64,000 nt of DNA from Diplonema japonicum (taxonomy: Eukaryota > Euglenozoa > Diplonemea > Diplonemida > Diplonemidae): positions 248,001-312,000 of the forward strand of contig OZ025676.1 of NCBI GenBank assembly GCA_964019335.1, in the 5' to 3' direction. The first letter of the stretch is position 1. Each line of letters begins with the position of its first letter. Below are positions 1 through 13,769 of this stretch, piece after piece. The notes under the pieces are model-generated. The model was not told the origin of the DNA, ran no database searches, and saw nothing but the letters and a program-made list of their open reading frames with translations. The translations under genes were made by a program, and so were the position numbers.

Positions 1-3000
1 GGGTCCGTCCCTCTTCCAGTAAGGGGACTGCTCTACGCACATTAGACATTTTATGTCGATAAGAGCATCTTCTGCTTTGTCGGAGAAGGCGAAGAGTGTG
101 TCGTTGGTGTCTTTGCACCGCAGTTCGTTGAGACGCAGCCACACTTCTTGATCGTAGCTGCGCATCTCAACCTTCGACTGGAAGCCGCTCAGCGACACCG
201 AAGCAAAAGACGTCACGTTGTCGTCAGAGATGTTCATCGTCAGAAGCTCGAGGTCCATCTTCATTTGCAACTGCGTCTGATCCTTCCTGCGCTCTATGCC
301 TTCTTTGTCTTTTGAATTGGTCTGCGCTTCTACGGCCAGCTTATGCAAAGACCTGTACAACGCCCTGCACTGCCCAGAGTCGGACATTTCAAGGTCGATT
401 TTCTTCGGAGGGCCGTACACCTGAGGGAGCGAGATGGTCACTGTGTGCTCCTTCAGAACCACTTTAAACGGTGCCCTTTTCAGGTTGAACACACATTGCA
501 GGTACACCTGTGACTCATCAGCGACAGGCTCGTACAATAATAACTTGCTGTGCCGCAAGATAGCAATGCCATGTACCTGTGCAGGAACAGGCGAAACGAC
601 GCCGTTGGTACTCCCTGACCCTACGTCGTTCGCTTCTTGGGTGTAAACAGGTTGATGCTGCTGCCCGACCTGTTTAAGGATTTTACAAATATGCAGCTGC
701 TCATAGATGTAGCCATCGAGTCCCTGCACAGAACCCTTAGTTGGGATAGTTAACAGATCGGGCATTTGCGGCGTGATCCTGTTAACAAGCGTAGTGAGCA
801 TGTCCAAGGTGTGGATAGAGAGGAGGAGGTTCTGCCGGGAGAGCTTCACATTGACGTTCGGGAGCACGCCGTGCACCTTCATGAGAGGCAGGTTGAGACT
901 CTCATTGGTGAGGAGGCGGTCGATGTTCATATTCATGTTGAAGGGACTGACGAAGTCGGTGACACGGGGGTAGCACTTAGAGGCGGAGTTGATCTGGAGG
1001 GTCATAGTACCGCTTTCGTTCCACCACGTCATGAACTCCTCCCCTGATTCGGCGATGCTTGCAGTTATGGTGCTCACGTTCATCTTGTACCTGTCGTAGA
1101 AGTCGTCATCGTCAAGCTCGTTGCCTGCCGCCAACTTGTTCGCACGCATCACAGCATGGCTCACATCGGTGTCCAGAACCAACCCTCCCAGGTTGACCAC
1201 CATCGCCCCCGAAGCAGGGCATTTAAAGGCCTCCTTCCCCACCGTGATGCACTCCGGTATGCTGCTGAACGGTATGATGAAGTTCGAGGCATCTAAATTG
1301 CACGACACGTCGACAGCTCCACTGCCTCTGAGAACAGCATCGAAGTGCCGCTCTGCTATTTCTTTCAGATTGTCGCTAACAGAAGCAACTTCCAGATTAA
1401 TTGCAGCAGGCGGGCGGAAGAACGAAGCAGTCCTGGCAACGAACGACGGGTGTAGGATGACGTCAAGCGGTGCTAACTGGATGTCAAAGGCGAGAGCGGC
1501 TCGTCCGTCCAAGGGGTTTTTCTCCACGACGCAGAGGAGAAGGTCTTTACGCTTCTTTAAGTCCTTAGCGGAGCGACGGGCAATCTTTTTGTAAGGGCCG
1601 ATGTCGGGGGACCTGTCGGTGATGTCGAGGTTACCGAGGGAGATGATTGCTTTGAAGGCGTCTTTCATGCTATTCATTTTGAACGTCATGTCGGTTAGGG
1701 TGAGATCCATGAACATCCCGCTGCCCGCCTCGGGGGGCGCAACAAGCTGGACCTCACCTTGCTCGATTTGAACGGTAGTGGTGGTGTGGATGTAATCGGC
1801 AGGCAGATCGTCAACTTTGTCTGTCGTCTCGATGAGACCAAGTGCTGATAACTGCTGGCGATCCTCATCTGTCCACGATTGTGACTCATTCATTGATGGG
1901 TCTTCTTCACCGGTAGGCTGCTTCGACCACCCTCCGCCCACCCACGACATCCACCCCTTGCGTTGCGATTTCCTCTCCTCAACAAGTCTCCTTTGTGTCT
2001 CGTACTGCATAGTGTCTATCTTCAAATCACTGTACGCCACCTTTCTAAACCACTTAATATGCTCCAATTCCATCTCATCGTGTAACTCCTGCAGTGTTGC
2101 TTCCTCCGCCTTCGTCAGCGGCGGTAACCATTGAACTCCTTGTTTTCTCTTATACAGCTCCGTGTACTGTGACCCCAGATGCTTGAACCGCTTCACCTTC
2201 GCCCAGTCAATTCTGTTCCTTTCCCGCGTTTCTCGCACTAAATGCAGAACGCACTCTGTGGCATACCGCCACCACCTCCCAGCATTGCCCGCCACCAGAA
2301 CAGTGGGGCGGAACTTCCGGAATTTATCGACACCCTCGAAGTTGGCAATGTAGTCGACTATCTGTAAGACGCGTTCGTACTGGTCGCGCGAGATTTTGAA
2401 CTTGAGCGAAGAGAGGATGATGGAGGACGTCACACGGGGTGTCTCGAAGCTAAGCCTGCCCTGCTGAAGGCGGAGCTTGAGGGTGATCGAAGAGGGGTCG
2501 ATGATCTGATTCTGCGGCAGCGAAGCTGCTTCAAGGGCAGTTTCTAGTTCTGACCAAAGGGAAGACTGGGGTACAGCAGAAGAGTCAACCTGAGAAGCCG
2601 GGGGGTAGCGCAGCGTAAGCATCGTATCACGAGGGCACGGCGTAACATAAGCCGCCCACCCTTCAAGGGAAAATATTTTGTGGAGAAGATTGCGGGTAGT
2701 CACGAAGCCAGGGTTCCAGTCATGGTCGGTGGTGATGCACTGCGCATTTGTGAGGGTGAAACCAAGCGCGACTGGGTTGTGCGGGTCTGTGTCGCAGTCT
2801 TCATATCGCAAGTGCACGTTGCGCACCCTGAGTTGCAGGTTGTTGCTGATGGCATCCTGAAACCGCTCCAAGTACGACCGCTGCTCGGGTGCACCTTCCT
2901 CACCCTTCTCTCGCATAGCTTCGAACTCCTCTAACGCCTTCAATTTCCTTTCCTTCTCCGCTTCTTGTTCCGCCTCTTCATCCCACGGTGCCCCTTTCTT

Positions 3001-3273
3001 TGGTCTCATGAGCACATACAGCCCTTCTATCTCGATTACAACAGGCTCGCTCGCCAATCGTGTCCACGGAATAACCACCTTAAGCTTTCCGATGTGTCCC
3101 CTGTGGCAGATTATGGGCAGCCTCCCGGGTATTAATGCATGTGGCCGGAGCTCTAGGTTTCTCAAATCCAGCTGCCCGTTCCACAGGCTCACGCCCAGTT
3201 GCTCCGTGCCTATCCCCCTCAGGTACTTCCCCAAATATGTTGCTAGGAAGTTCGACACATATTGCTCCAACAT
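1..3273 (-). CDS. VPS13: VPS13 bridge-like lipid transfer protein, N-terminal part (3' end outside window)
   Basis: VPS13 proteins are very long hydrophobic grooves that move phospholipids between membranes at contact sites. The minus strand is open without a stop from the ATG at 3273 to the window edge (1091 codons). It starts MLEQYVSNFLATYLGKYLRG, the chorein-type N-terminus, followed by the family pattern LRNLELRPHAL and IPWTRLASEPVVIEIEGLY. Around residue 330 is GRWWRYATECVLHLVRETRE, matching the conserved VPS13 W-W-x-Y-A block, then a charged linker and beta-rich groove repeats. Full-length members usually exceed 3000 residues, so most of the gene lies to the left. No intron was needed in the part seen. 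The start is the first ATG and gives the canonical N-terminus. The family call is strong; the orthologue (A-D type) cannot be decided. Confidence 0.9.
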   Translation of the reverse strand, partial: MLEQYVSNFLATYLGKYLRGIGTEQLGVSLWNGQLDLRNLELRPHALIPGRLPIICHRGHIGKLKVVIPWTRLASEPVVIEIEGLYVLMRPKKGAPWDEEAEQEAEKERKLKALEEFEAMREKGEEGAPEQRSYLERFQDAISNNLQLRVRNVHLRYEDCDTDPHNPVALGFTLTNAQCITTDHDWNPGFVTTRNLLHKIFSLEGWAAYVTPCPRDTMLTLRYPPASQVDSSAVPQSSLWSELETALEAASLPQNQIIDPSSITLKLRLQQGRLSFETPRVTSSIILSSLKFKISRDQYERVLQIVDYIANFEGVDKFRKFRPTVLVAGNAGRWWRYATECVLHLVRETRERNRIDWAKVKRFKHLGSQYTELYKRKQGVQWLPPLTKAEEATLQELHDEMELEHIKWFRKVAYSDLKIDTMQYETQRRLVEERKSQRKGWMSWVGGGWSKQPTGEEDPSMNESQSWTDEDRQQLSALGLIETTDKVDDLPADYIHTTTTVQIEQGEVQLVAPPEAGSGMFMDLTLTDMTFKMNSMKDAFKAIISLGNLDITDRSPDIGPYKKIARRSAKDLKKRKDLLLCVVEKNPLDGRAALAFDIQLAPLDVILHPSFVARTASFFRPPAAINLEVASVSDNLKEIAERHFDAVLRGSGAVDVSCNLDASNFIIPFSSIPECITVGKEAFKCPASGAMVVNLGGLVLDTDVSHAVMRANKLAAGNELDDDDFYDRYKMNVSTITASIAESGEEFMTWWNESGTMTLQINSASKCYPRVTDFVSPFNMNMNIDRLLTNESLNLPLMKVHGVLPNVNVKLSRQNLLLSIHTLDMLTTLVNRITPQMPDLLTIPTKGSVQGLDGYIYEQLHICKILKQVGQQHQPVYTQEANDVGSGSTNGVVSPVPAQVHGIAILRHSKLLLYEPVADESQVYLQCVFNLKRAPFKVVLKEHTVTISLPQVYGPPKKIDLEMSDSGQCRALYRSLHKLAVEAQTNSKDKEGIERRKDQTQLQMKMDLELLTMNISDDNVTSFASVSLSGFQSKVEMRSYDQEVWLRLNELRCKDTNDTLFAFSDKAEDALIDIKCLMCVEQSPYWKRDGP

Positions 3274-3466
3274 CTTGAGCCCCCTTGCCCCTGCCTGGCT
3301 TTAATGAACGGTACGGAAGGCTTTTTATTTTGGGAATAAAAAAGAAGAAAAAAACAGAGAGAAAAGGAAAAAAAAAACCTTTGGCGCTGAGAGGCACCCC
3401 TATCTGACGATAGGTGTAGAGAAGGTTTAACGAAGAAAAAAACAGAACCAATAAAAGAGGAAAGGC

Positions 3467-3799
3467 CTACGCCACAGCGTAAAGGGTACGACCCTGCTTC
3501 TTCAGGGCGAAGAGGATGTCAGCGGCACGCACAGTCTTCCTCCCTGTGAGCTCCAGGAGGGTCGCGGTGTCGGCCATCACCTTGTCCACGAAGGACCTCA
3601 GGATGGTCCTCGCCTCGTCGTAGGCGCTCGCTGCGATCCTCTTGCACCCACCACGCCTGGCGATCCTCCTGATGCTCCCCTTCGTGATCCCACGGCTGCT
3701 GACCTTCGTGTTCCTCTTCCCGCCACCACCCTTCGTCACATTCTTCGACTTCGAAGTCACTGACTTGCCCTTCGCGGAGGTCTTTCCTTGGCCGGCCAT
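3467..3799 (-). CDS. Histone H4 (divergent)
   Basis: Core nucleosome histone, 110 residues against the usual 102-103. The fold region is clear: GITKGSIRRIARRGG, KRIAASAYDEARTILRSF, RKTVRAADILFALKKQGRTLYAVA. The N-terminal tail is not canonical: it begins MAGQGKTSAKGKSVTSK, and the basic patch that is KRHRK in most eukaryotes reads KRNTK. Such divergence is typical of kinetoplastid and related histones. The start at 3799 is chosen because an upstream in-frame ATG would add a 51-residue segment of no histone character across an A-rich leader. It is the first of four core histone genes on the minus strand; no H1 was seen. Confidence 0.95.
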   Translation of the reverse strand: MAGQGKTSAKGKSVTSKSKNVTKGGGGKRNTKVSSRGITKGSIRRIARRGGCKRIAASAYDEARTILRSFVDKVMADTATLLELTGRKTVRAADILFALKKQGRTLYAVA

Positions 3800-3990
3800 T
3801 TTTCTCTTTTTTTTGGTAGTGTTTGAGAACTTTAAAAACATTTTTTTTTGTGGTTCGTGAGAATAACAGGGGAAAAACAGGTTGGTGGATAGAGCCACCC
3901 CAGAAGCAGCTGTGTTGCTGTCACTGGTACAAAGAAGGGAGGAAACTGACAAAACAGTGAAAAAAAAGGGGGGAAACAGGTGTGCTTTGC

Positions 3991-4419
3991 TTATTTCCCC
4001 TGGAGCTCGCCACGGATGCGCCTGGCGATGTTGAGGTCAAGGTGGTTGAGGGTTTGCTTCTTCCTGTGGATCTGCATCATGACAGCCGCCTGGAAGAGCC
4101 CGACCATGTAGCTCTCCGTCGCCTCCTGCACCGCCTCCAGAGCAGACGGCTTGAAGGACAACCCCGTCTTGTAGTTGTTCATGGTCTCCCTCACCAGCCT
4201 CTGGAAGGGTGCCTTCTGCAGCAGAAGCTTCGAGGTCTTCTGCAGTTTGAAGATCTCACGCAGGGCAACGGTTCCGGGCCTCCACCTCCTCTTCCCCTCG
4301 CTGCTCTCCTCCTTCTTGCTCTTCTTCGACTTCTTCTCCTTCTTCGTCTTCTTGCTCTTCTTCGTCACCTCTCCTGCGGGAGGCCTCCCACCAGTCGACT
4401 TTAGGGAAGAGCGCGGCAT
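3991..4419 (-). CDS. Histone H3 (divergent, lysine-rich tail)
   Basis: Core histone H3, 142 residues. The fold is recognisable from RRWRPGTVALREI, LLLQKAPFQRLVRE, SALEAVQEATESYMVGLFQ and the C-terminal LNIARRIRGELQGK. RRWRPGT in place of the usual HRYRPGT is a kinetoplastid/euglenozoan trait. The tail is not an ARTKQTARKS tail: after MPRSSLKSTGGRPPAG it is almost only Lys, Ser and Glu (for example KKSKKTKKEKKSKKSKK), so the classic K4, K9 and K27 contexts are absent. The start at 4419 is the only ATG giving a basic H3 tail; upstream sequence is low-complexity leader. Nothing suggests a centromeric variant, but that cannot be excluded. Confidence 0.93.
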   Translation of the reverse strand: MPRSSLKSTGGRPPAGEVTKKSKKTKKEKKSKKSKKEESSEGKRRWRPGTVALREIFKLQKTSKLLLQKAPFQRLVRETMNNYKTGLSFKPSALEAVQEATESYMVGLFQAAVMMQIHRKKQTLNHLDLNIARRIRGELQGK

Positions 4420-4682
4420 TTTCTTTGTTTTGTGTTTTGAAAAAACTGTGAGCGCGGGTAAGGGGAAACAAAGACAAAGAAAATAAAGACAAAAATAAAA
4501 AGAAATAAGGGAAAAAAAAACAGAGAGATACAAAAAAAAAGAAAAAAAGACAGGAAATGGAGGGGTACGGTGCTCAGCGACACCACCTGCCGGAGGGGGT
4601 GTGGGGGGGGAAGTGAAAGGGATACTCACAACATCAACAACAGGAAAAAAATACATCAAACAAAGGGTGAGAGGCAACGTTT

Positions 4683-5186
4683 CTATTTGCTGCTCTTCTT
4701 CTCCTTCTTGTCCTTCTTTTCCTTCTTGTCCTTTTTGGCCTTCTTGCTCGCCTTCTCGTCAGAGTCGACAGGCTCCTTCTTCTTCTTCATCACTGCGTTG
4801 TGGACGTGCTTCACCACACCGCCGCCCGCGATCGTGACCTGCGACAGGAGCTGGCTGAGGTCCTCGTCTTGCCTCACCGCGAGGCAGATGTGGCGGGGCT
4901 TGATTTTGTGCTGCACCTCATATTCCTCGTCGCCCTCCCTGCTCTTGCACATCTTCCACGCGCTCTTCCCCGCCAGGGTCAGCAGCTCTGACGTGCAGTA
5001 CTCCATCACCGCCGTCAGGAAGACAGCAGCAGGCGCGCTCACCCTCTTCGCAAAACGGCCCTTCTTCAGGCTGCTCCCCACCCTACCCACAGGGAAGGTC
5101 AGCCCAGACCTCTGCGACTTCGACACATTCTTCTGTCCCTTCTTCGCTCCCCTCTTCTTCGGGCTGGTCTTAGTCTGAGTAACCAT
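4683..5186 (-). CDS. Histone H2A (long lysine-rich C-terminus)
   Basis: Core histone H2A, 167 residues, longer than the usual ~130. Hallmarks are RSGLTFPVGRVGSSLKKGRFAKRV, APAAVFLTAVMEYCTSELLTLAG, KPRHICLAVRQDEDL and VTIAGGGVVKHVHNAVM. The C-terminal 35 or so residues are a KKDKKEKKDKKEKK-type tail, like the tails of the H3 and H2B here. The start at 5186 (MVTQTKTSPKK) follows an A/T-rich leader; an upstream ATG would add 13 Asn/His-rich residues. A broken second copy lies at 7067-7452. Confidence 0.94.
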   Translation of the reverse strand: MVTQTKTSPKKRGAKKGQKNVSKSQRSGLTFPVGRVGSSLKKGRFAKRVSAPAAVFLTAVMEYCTSELLTLAGKSAWKMCKSREGDEEYEVQHKIKPRHICLAVRQDEDLSQLLSQVTIAGGGVVKHVHNAVMKKKKEPVDSDEKASKKAKKDKKEKKDKKEKKSSK

Positions 5187-5234
5187 TTTGTTGTTGTTGT
5201 TGTTAGTGTGGTGGTTTAGGTTCACTGTGGTGGT

Positions 5235-5272
<38 letters not shown>

Positions 5273-5344
5273 CCTTCCGTTGCTTACAAATAAACGAAAC
5301 GAAAAAAAATTCGATAAAGTTTCAGTGTGCATTCAAGTAGAAAT
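5187..5344. other. Upstream leader of H2A with a long T tract
   Basis: Non-coding. It contains a run of about 35 T at 5236-5271 (a poly-A run on the coding strand, far upstream of the H2A start). I see no further element. Confidence 0.6.
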
Positions 5345-5550
5345 TCACACTAATCGGTCACCGTTCTGCGGTTGCTGTCTGGTGCCTGCGGTGGCTGTTT
5401 GTCGCGATGAGATGGACGGCATCTGGGCGAGAAACATTACATGGAGTCGTGCTAGGTAAGGGGCTGTTTGGCTCGAGGAGAAGAGTGGTCTCCTGTCGTA
5501 GCCGTGTGCCGTCGGCCCCCCCCATATGTCGCAAGGTATGCACCCTCGAC

Positions 5551-6360
5551 TTAGCTTTGGCAGGGAAAGCATTGCGCCCCCCTTTCTCTGCACTCTTCTG
5601 GATGCGACCCAAGGAGATATCGCATTCTATTGGCTTTCTCCGTGAGGAAGTCCTGGTCGTTAAGCGGGCCTATGAATGACCGGCGGGTGGTCTGCTCATA
5701 GTCAATCGCGAGCTCCATCGTTGTGATGGAAGTCTTGCTCTTACCTACGTACCATCGCAGGCCTCTTAGCCATTTGAGGACGCTCTTCAAGTGGAACTCC
5801 AGGATCAAGCCCGACGCTCCATTCGATTTCAGAAACGCCTCTGTTGGAACATCATGTTGCTTCCCAGTTTTAACCTCATCCCTTGGGTTGCAGGTGAGTA
5901 GCCTCACACTCCTCTCCGCCGCCTTGGCGTCACGCTCTGTCACGACATTCACTAAATACGTCTGGATCATCCTCGCCCGTTTCTTTGCATCCTCATCTGC
6001 TCCCCTCGGAATGATTCCATGCAGGGCTGTAGCCACAAAATCGGATGCACAGTAAACACCGCACCGCTAATGACCCGTCTCATCCTAAAGGCGATCAGGG
6101 GCTTCCTCGCCTGGAGGCTCTTCCACCAACTGTTCGTGGACGGACACGCACCGGTTTCCATTCCAGCAAAAGATGTCCTCCTCTTCGCGATTGCAGGCCT
6201 GATCACTTGCCTTACCGTATGTGGCACATTCGCTTCCCCTCGCAAGGCGACGATAAAGGACCACTCCTTGCCTAGCAGTGGGAGCCATCTCCTCAGCAGA
6301 CTACCAACCGGACCCACAGTCTTGCAATTGTCGTGGTCCTGATAGTGGCGAGCGATCCAA
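5551..6360 (-). pseudogene. Decayed unrecognised coding region with a W...ELA(I/L)(D/E)(Y/F)E...TTRRS motif
   Basis: Two overlapping minus-strand frames look coding. One (about 6360-5967) contains TVGPVGSLLRRWLPLLGKEW. The other (6036-5551) contains VLKWLRGLRWYVG and TTMELAIDYEQTTRRSF. They fit a single protein broken by a frameshift near 6030. I do not recognise a family. The same motif recurs at 6776-6980, so this is a repeated protein type, possibly from a mobile element. Base composition is like real genes here (about 50% GC), unlike the spacers. It sits between intact histone genes. Confidence 0.4.
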
Positions 6361-6457
6361 AAAATATATGAGTTAAAGGAGGCCGGTTGGCAGCGCCCTG
6401 CACAAGAACTGTCTTGATTACAGGGGGCGCACCGCGGCCGAGTTGTAGCTTCGGGTG
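6356..6457 (+). repeat. SINE-like repeat, 5' fragment
   Basis: Begins ATATATGAGTTAAAGGAGG and continues through CCCTGCACAAGAACTG, GATTACAGGGGGCGC and CGGCCGAGTTGTAGC, as in the full copies at 40313 and 41346. It stops matching after GTAGCTTC. Confidence 0.75.
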
Positions 6458-6639
6458 TAAAAGTGTTTGCATGAAACCTGCCGCCCACCCTCTCTTCCAT
6501 CCATTTTTGTGCCCCATTTGCCCCTCTTGTCCAACGTAAGCCCTTTGACCCGTTGCTTGTACCTGTAGGTGTAAGGAGCCGTACGCACAGCCGTCTTTTT
6601 CAGATTTTGCTGCGTACGCGTACGCCGACAACGTAGCCC

Positions 6640-6664
6640 TTAGGGGGGGGGGGGGGGGGGGGGG
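6640..6664 (+). repeat. Poly-G run of about 23 nt
   Basis: Uninterrupted G run directly after a decayed segment. A comparable G run lies at 11353-11375 and C runs at 47725-47743 and 58749-58770. Confidence 0.85.
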
Positions 6665-6775
6665 TCTATCTCTTGATGCTTCCTTTTTGGAGCCTCGCTT
6701 TCGTTCCGATGGCGGATACCAGTGTCTTTCGCAGACGTTTGATGCGGTCCTTCTTCAGGTTCGTCCTCAGCTCCC

Positions 6776-7060
6776 TTAGCCTGTCCTGGGTCTCTCGTGA
6801 GGCGAAGATACCTCTTCCTTCTTTGTATCGTACTTGTCGTTCACTTTTTCGAACCGAATCAATTTTTTGATCCTTCGCGCCTTTTCCTCCTGCGTTACAC
6901 CCAGCGATCTACGTGTCGTCGCTTCAAACTCTAGGGCCAACTCCACCGCCGTCACCTCCGACGTCGTGTCTCCTTCCACCCATCTTAGCGATAGTTATTT
7001 CAACAGCGACTCCGCGTACATCCGCAGTATCCCACTTGTCGTCCCGAGCTGCTCCAACGT
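6776..7060 (-). pseudogene. Second decayed copy of the unrecognised ELALEFE/TTRRS protein
   Basis: The minus strand reads LRWVEGDTTSEVTAVELALEF then EATTRRSLGVTQEEKARRIKKL, aligning with LRWYVGKSKTSITTMELAIDY and EQTTRRSF of the decayed region at 5551. An in-frame stop lies just upstream (after about AESLLK). The upstream part runs directly into the broken H2A copy: the codons for GGGVVKH-like H2A sequence lead into this frame. No family recognised. Confidence 0.4.
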
Positions 7061-7066
7061 CGGTGT

Positions 7067-7452
7067 CAAGTGCTTCACCACCACAACCTTTTGTTCACAT
7101 CGCTGCCCGCGATCGTGACCTGCGACAGGAGTATCTTGAGGTCCTCGTCTTGCCTCACCGCGAGGCAGATGTGGCGGGGCTTGATTTTGTGCTGCACCTC
7201 ATATTCCTTCTCGCCCTTCCTCTCCCACGCGCTCTTCCTGCCAGGATCAGCAGCTCTAACGTGCAGTGCTCCATCACCGCCGTCAGGAAGACAGCAGCAG
7301 GCGCGCTCACCCTCTTCGCGAAACGGCCCTTCTTCAGGCTGCTCCCCACCCTACCCACAGGTCAGCCCAGACCTCTTCGACTTCGACACATGCTTCTGTC
7401 CCTGCTTCTTCGATCTCCTCTTCTTCGGGCTGGTCTTAGTCTGGGTAACCAT
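7067..7452 (-). pseudogene. Broken histone H2A copy
   Basis: Homologous to the intact H2A at 4683-5186 from its ATG (7452) through the histone fold (GRVGSSLKKGRFAKRVSAPA, AVFLTAVMEHC, then KSSPATSASR in a shifted frame). Several deletions break it. Five bases are missing near 7358-7362 (in the PVG region), the stretch encoding KSAWKMCKSREGDE is shortened, and the sequence after VTIAG carries an insertion of about 20 bases before the GGGVVKH-like segment. The C-terminal lysine tail is lost. It lies between intact H2A and H2B, so it is probably a local duplicate. Confidence 0.85.
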
Positions 7453-7711
7453 TTTTGTTGTTGTTGGTGTGGTGGTTTAGGTTCAAGCTGTGGTGTGATT
7501 CCCCCCCCCCGTTTTTTGCTTTCTTGTTCAAGAAAAATGCAGGGAAATAAAAAAAGAAATAGGAACAAAGAGGGAGAACAGTGGTTATCGCCACCACGCT
7601 TCTTCATCTTGAAGAAACGTTACAAAAGAAAAAAATGGAAAAAAAAATAATACACAACAAAAGAAAAAAAGAAAGAAGCGGTGAGAGGAAGGAAGAAGAG
7701 ACTTGGGCTTA

Positions 7712-8149
7712 TCAGTTCTTCTTCTTGGACTTCTTTGGCTTGGTCACATCACCACCACCGAAGGTCCCGACAGCGCTGGCACCGGCAGCAAGGGCGTGGG
7801 TCGCGAGTTCCTTGGGAAGCTGCAGCTTCACCGCCGCCATGACAGCCTTGGAGCTCAAGGTCTTCACCTGTGCGTGTGTGGTGAGGCGCCCCGCCTCCCC
7901 AGCGAGCCTGTCGAACAGGTCCACCACGAAGGAGTTCACGATCGCCATCCCTTTCGCCGTGATCTGCACCTTGCTGTCCTTTTTGTCCTGCTTCCTCATC
8001 AGCCTGTGGATGTACGTGTTGTAGCTCGCATAGCTCGACTTCTTCCTCCTCTTCTCACCGTCATCCTCCTTCTTCACCTTCTTCACCTTCTCCTTCTTGT
8101 CCTTCTTCGACTTTCCCCTCTTTGCAACGGGCGACGACTTGGGCGACAT
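7712..8149 (-). CDS. Histone H2B
   Basis: Core histone H2B, 145 residues. The fold is seen in SYASYNTYIHRLMRKQDKK, SKVQITAKGMAIVNSFVVDL and FDRLAGEAGRLTTHAQVKTL, then SKAVMAAVKLQLPKELATHA, corresponding to the usual [21 protein letters not shown]. The N-terminal tail is lysine-rich (KKDKKEKVKKVKKEDDGEKRR). The C-terminus is extended beyond the usual end (GTFGGGDVTKPKKSKKKN). The ATG at 8149 is preceded by an A-rich leader and gives a tail like the other histones here. Confidence 0.94.
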   Translation of the reverse strand: MSPKSSPVAKRGKSKKDKKEKVKKVKKEDDGEKRRKKSSYASYNTYIHRLMRKQDKKDSKVQITAKGMAIVNSFVVDLFDRLAGEAGRLTTHAQVKTLSSKAVMAAVKLQLPKELATHALAAGASAVGTFGGGDVTKPKKSKKKN

Positions 8150-8643
8150 CTTGTCTTTTTGTGTTGTGGGTATTTTTTTTTTGCTAGCTGTTCGTGTGTT
8201 GTGTGTTCAGAGCAGTCGAAGCACGTGGGGGAGCAGTTTGGCACAATAACTAAGGTGTTATAAAAGAAAAACGAAAAAGAAAAGAAAGCAAAGCCAAGAA
8301 AGAAAAGGTATGGAAGTAAACAATTAAAAGGAAAAACCAGGGGGGGGGGGGAACTAGAAAAAGGATTTATTTCAGGGACCAGACCTCACTCCCGGCCCTT
8401 CCTGCCCATGAGTCCACAAAGAGAGCTAGCCAAGGAAGACACCAACAACAGGGAGGGGCAAAAGGAAGTAGTCTGGTCAAAAGGGCAGGAGGGTAGAATA
8501 AATTTGGGGGAGGGAAACCAGTGTATGCAGTTGTTCACTGAAATAAATTCACTATTATAGGAACGAAGTGGTTAGCACTGGCCCGCGAATAAAAGAAAAC
8601 AAAAAACATAGTTCTCAGCACTGCATACATGTCTTGCGATTGT
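8150..8643. other. Spacer between H2B and the first ubiquitin gene
   Basis: No gene seen. Bases 8405-8480 (CATGAGTCCACAAAGAGAGC...) recur at 9998-10070 as 3' flank of the next ubiquitin gene. Bases 8560-8590 (GGAACGAAGTGGTTAGCACT) recur at 35798 and, degraded, at 42270; this short motif resembles a tRNA D-arm but no complete tRNA is present. Confidence 0.55.
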
Positions 8644-9228
<585 letters not shown>

Positions 9229-10186
9229 TTAGTATTGCGTCATCATGCAAAAAATAAAAAAAGCGATGTTTAAGGGCAAATCCCACTTGAGGACCCCGTC
9301 TAGAGCGAGGATGTCGGTGGCACCCACAGAAGAATAAGTCACAGCGGGGTACGCGGCGAGACGGCAACATCGATGGCCAAGACGAAGTCGAGGGCGTCGA
9401 AGTCGAAGAGCCGAAGCCAAGCGAGAGACACCGAGCGAAGACCAAGGGAAAGAGACCCCTTAGTTACCTAAAAAATGGACTACCGACAGACATTGCTCGT
9501 TGTCTTTCTTTCTTTCTTCCTTTAAAAAGTTAGCAGCGAAAAGTTGTCAGTTGTGAATAATGCGGTGTTGATCTTTTGTGTTGCAGTATCAGGAGGGGAA
9601 AGGGGAAAAGGGGTAAACCCTTTCCTTCCTTTCATCCATTCAAATTGACGTGCAAATAAGAAGATACGTCATCATGATAGGTCCAAAATGTGATTTGCCT
9701 GTTGGGACGTTGTGATCAGAAGACCATCGTGAAGTATTACTGTTGTCCTAAGTCATGGTCGGTCAGAGTGAGCTGGATTAGTATTTCGTCATCACTTCCT
9801 TCTTTTCACGGGAAAGAAAAGCAAAGCTCCCGAGGTAGGTTTCGGTTTCCAATCCAAACTAAGGAGAGTCAAAGAACAACGAATAAATTGTCAAGAACTA
9901 AGGAGTTAAAAAAACCAAAAAAAAAAAAATAATGTGAAAAAGAAGAAGACTTTTGTGTGGAACCAGACCATCCCCTTGACCCTCTCCTGCAAAGCTCATG
10001 AGTCCACAAAGAGAGCTAGCCAGAGAAGACACAACAACAGGGAAGGGCAAAGGGAAGTCTGGGAAAAGGTTAGAATGAGTGTCAAAGCTAATAAGGCCTT
10101 GGTTCTTGAACCAAGAAAGAAAGGGGGAGGGGAAAGTGAAAATAGAACCTCCCTCCAAGGTCCTAGGAATTGGATTGAATTTTTGC

Positions 10187-13769
<3,583 letters not shown>

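Noticed and set aside
766-2134. Plus-strand ORFs over 1-3300
   Set aside because: The minus strand is continuously open with a VPS13 sequence; these are shadows.
8558-8590. Motif GAAGTGGTTAGCACTGGC resembling a tRNA D-arm
   Set aside because: No anticodon arm, T-arm or acceptor stem follows on either strand; kept only as a small repeat.
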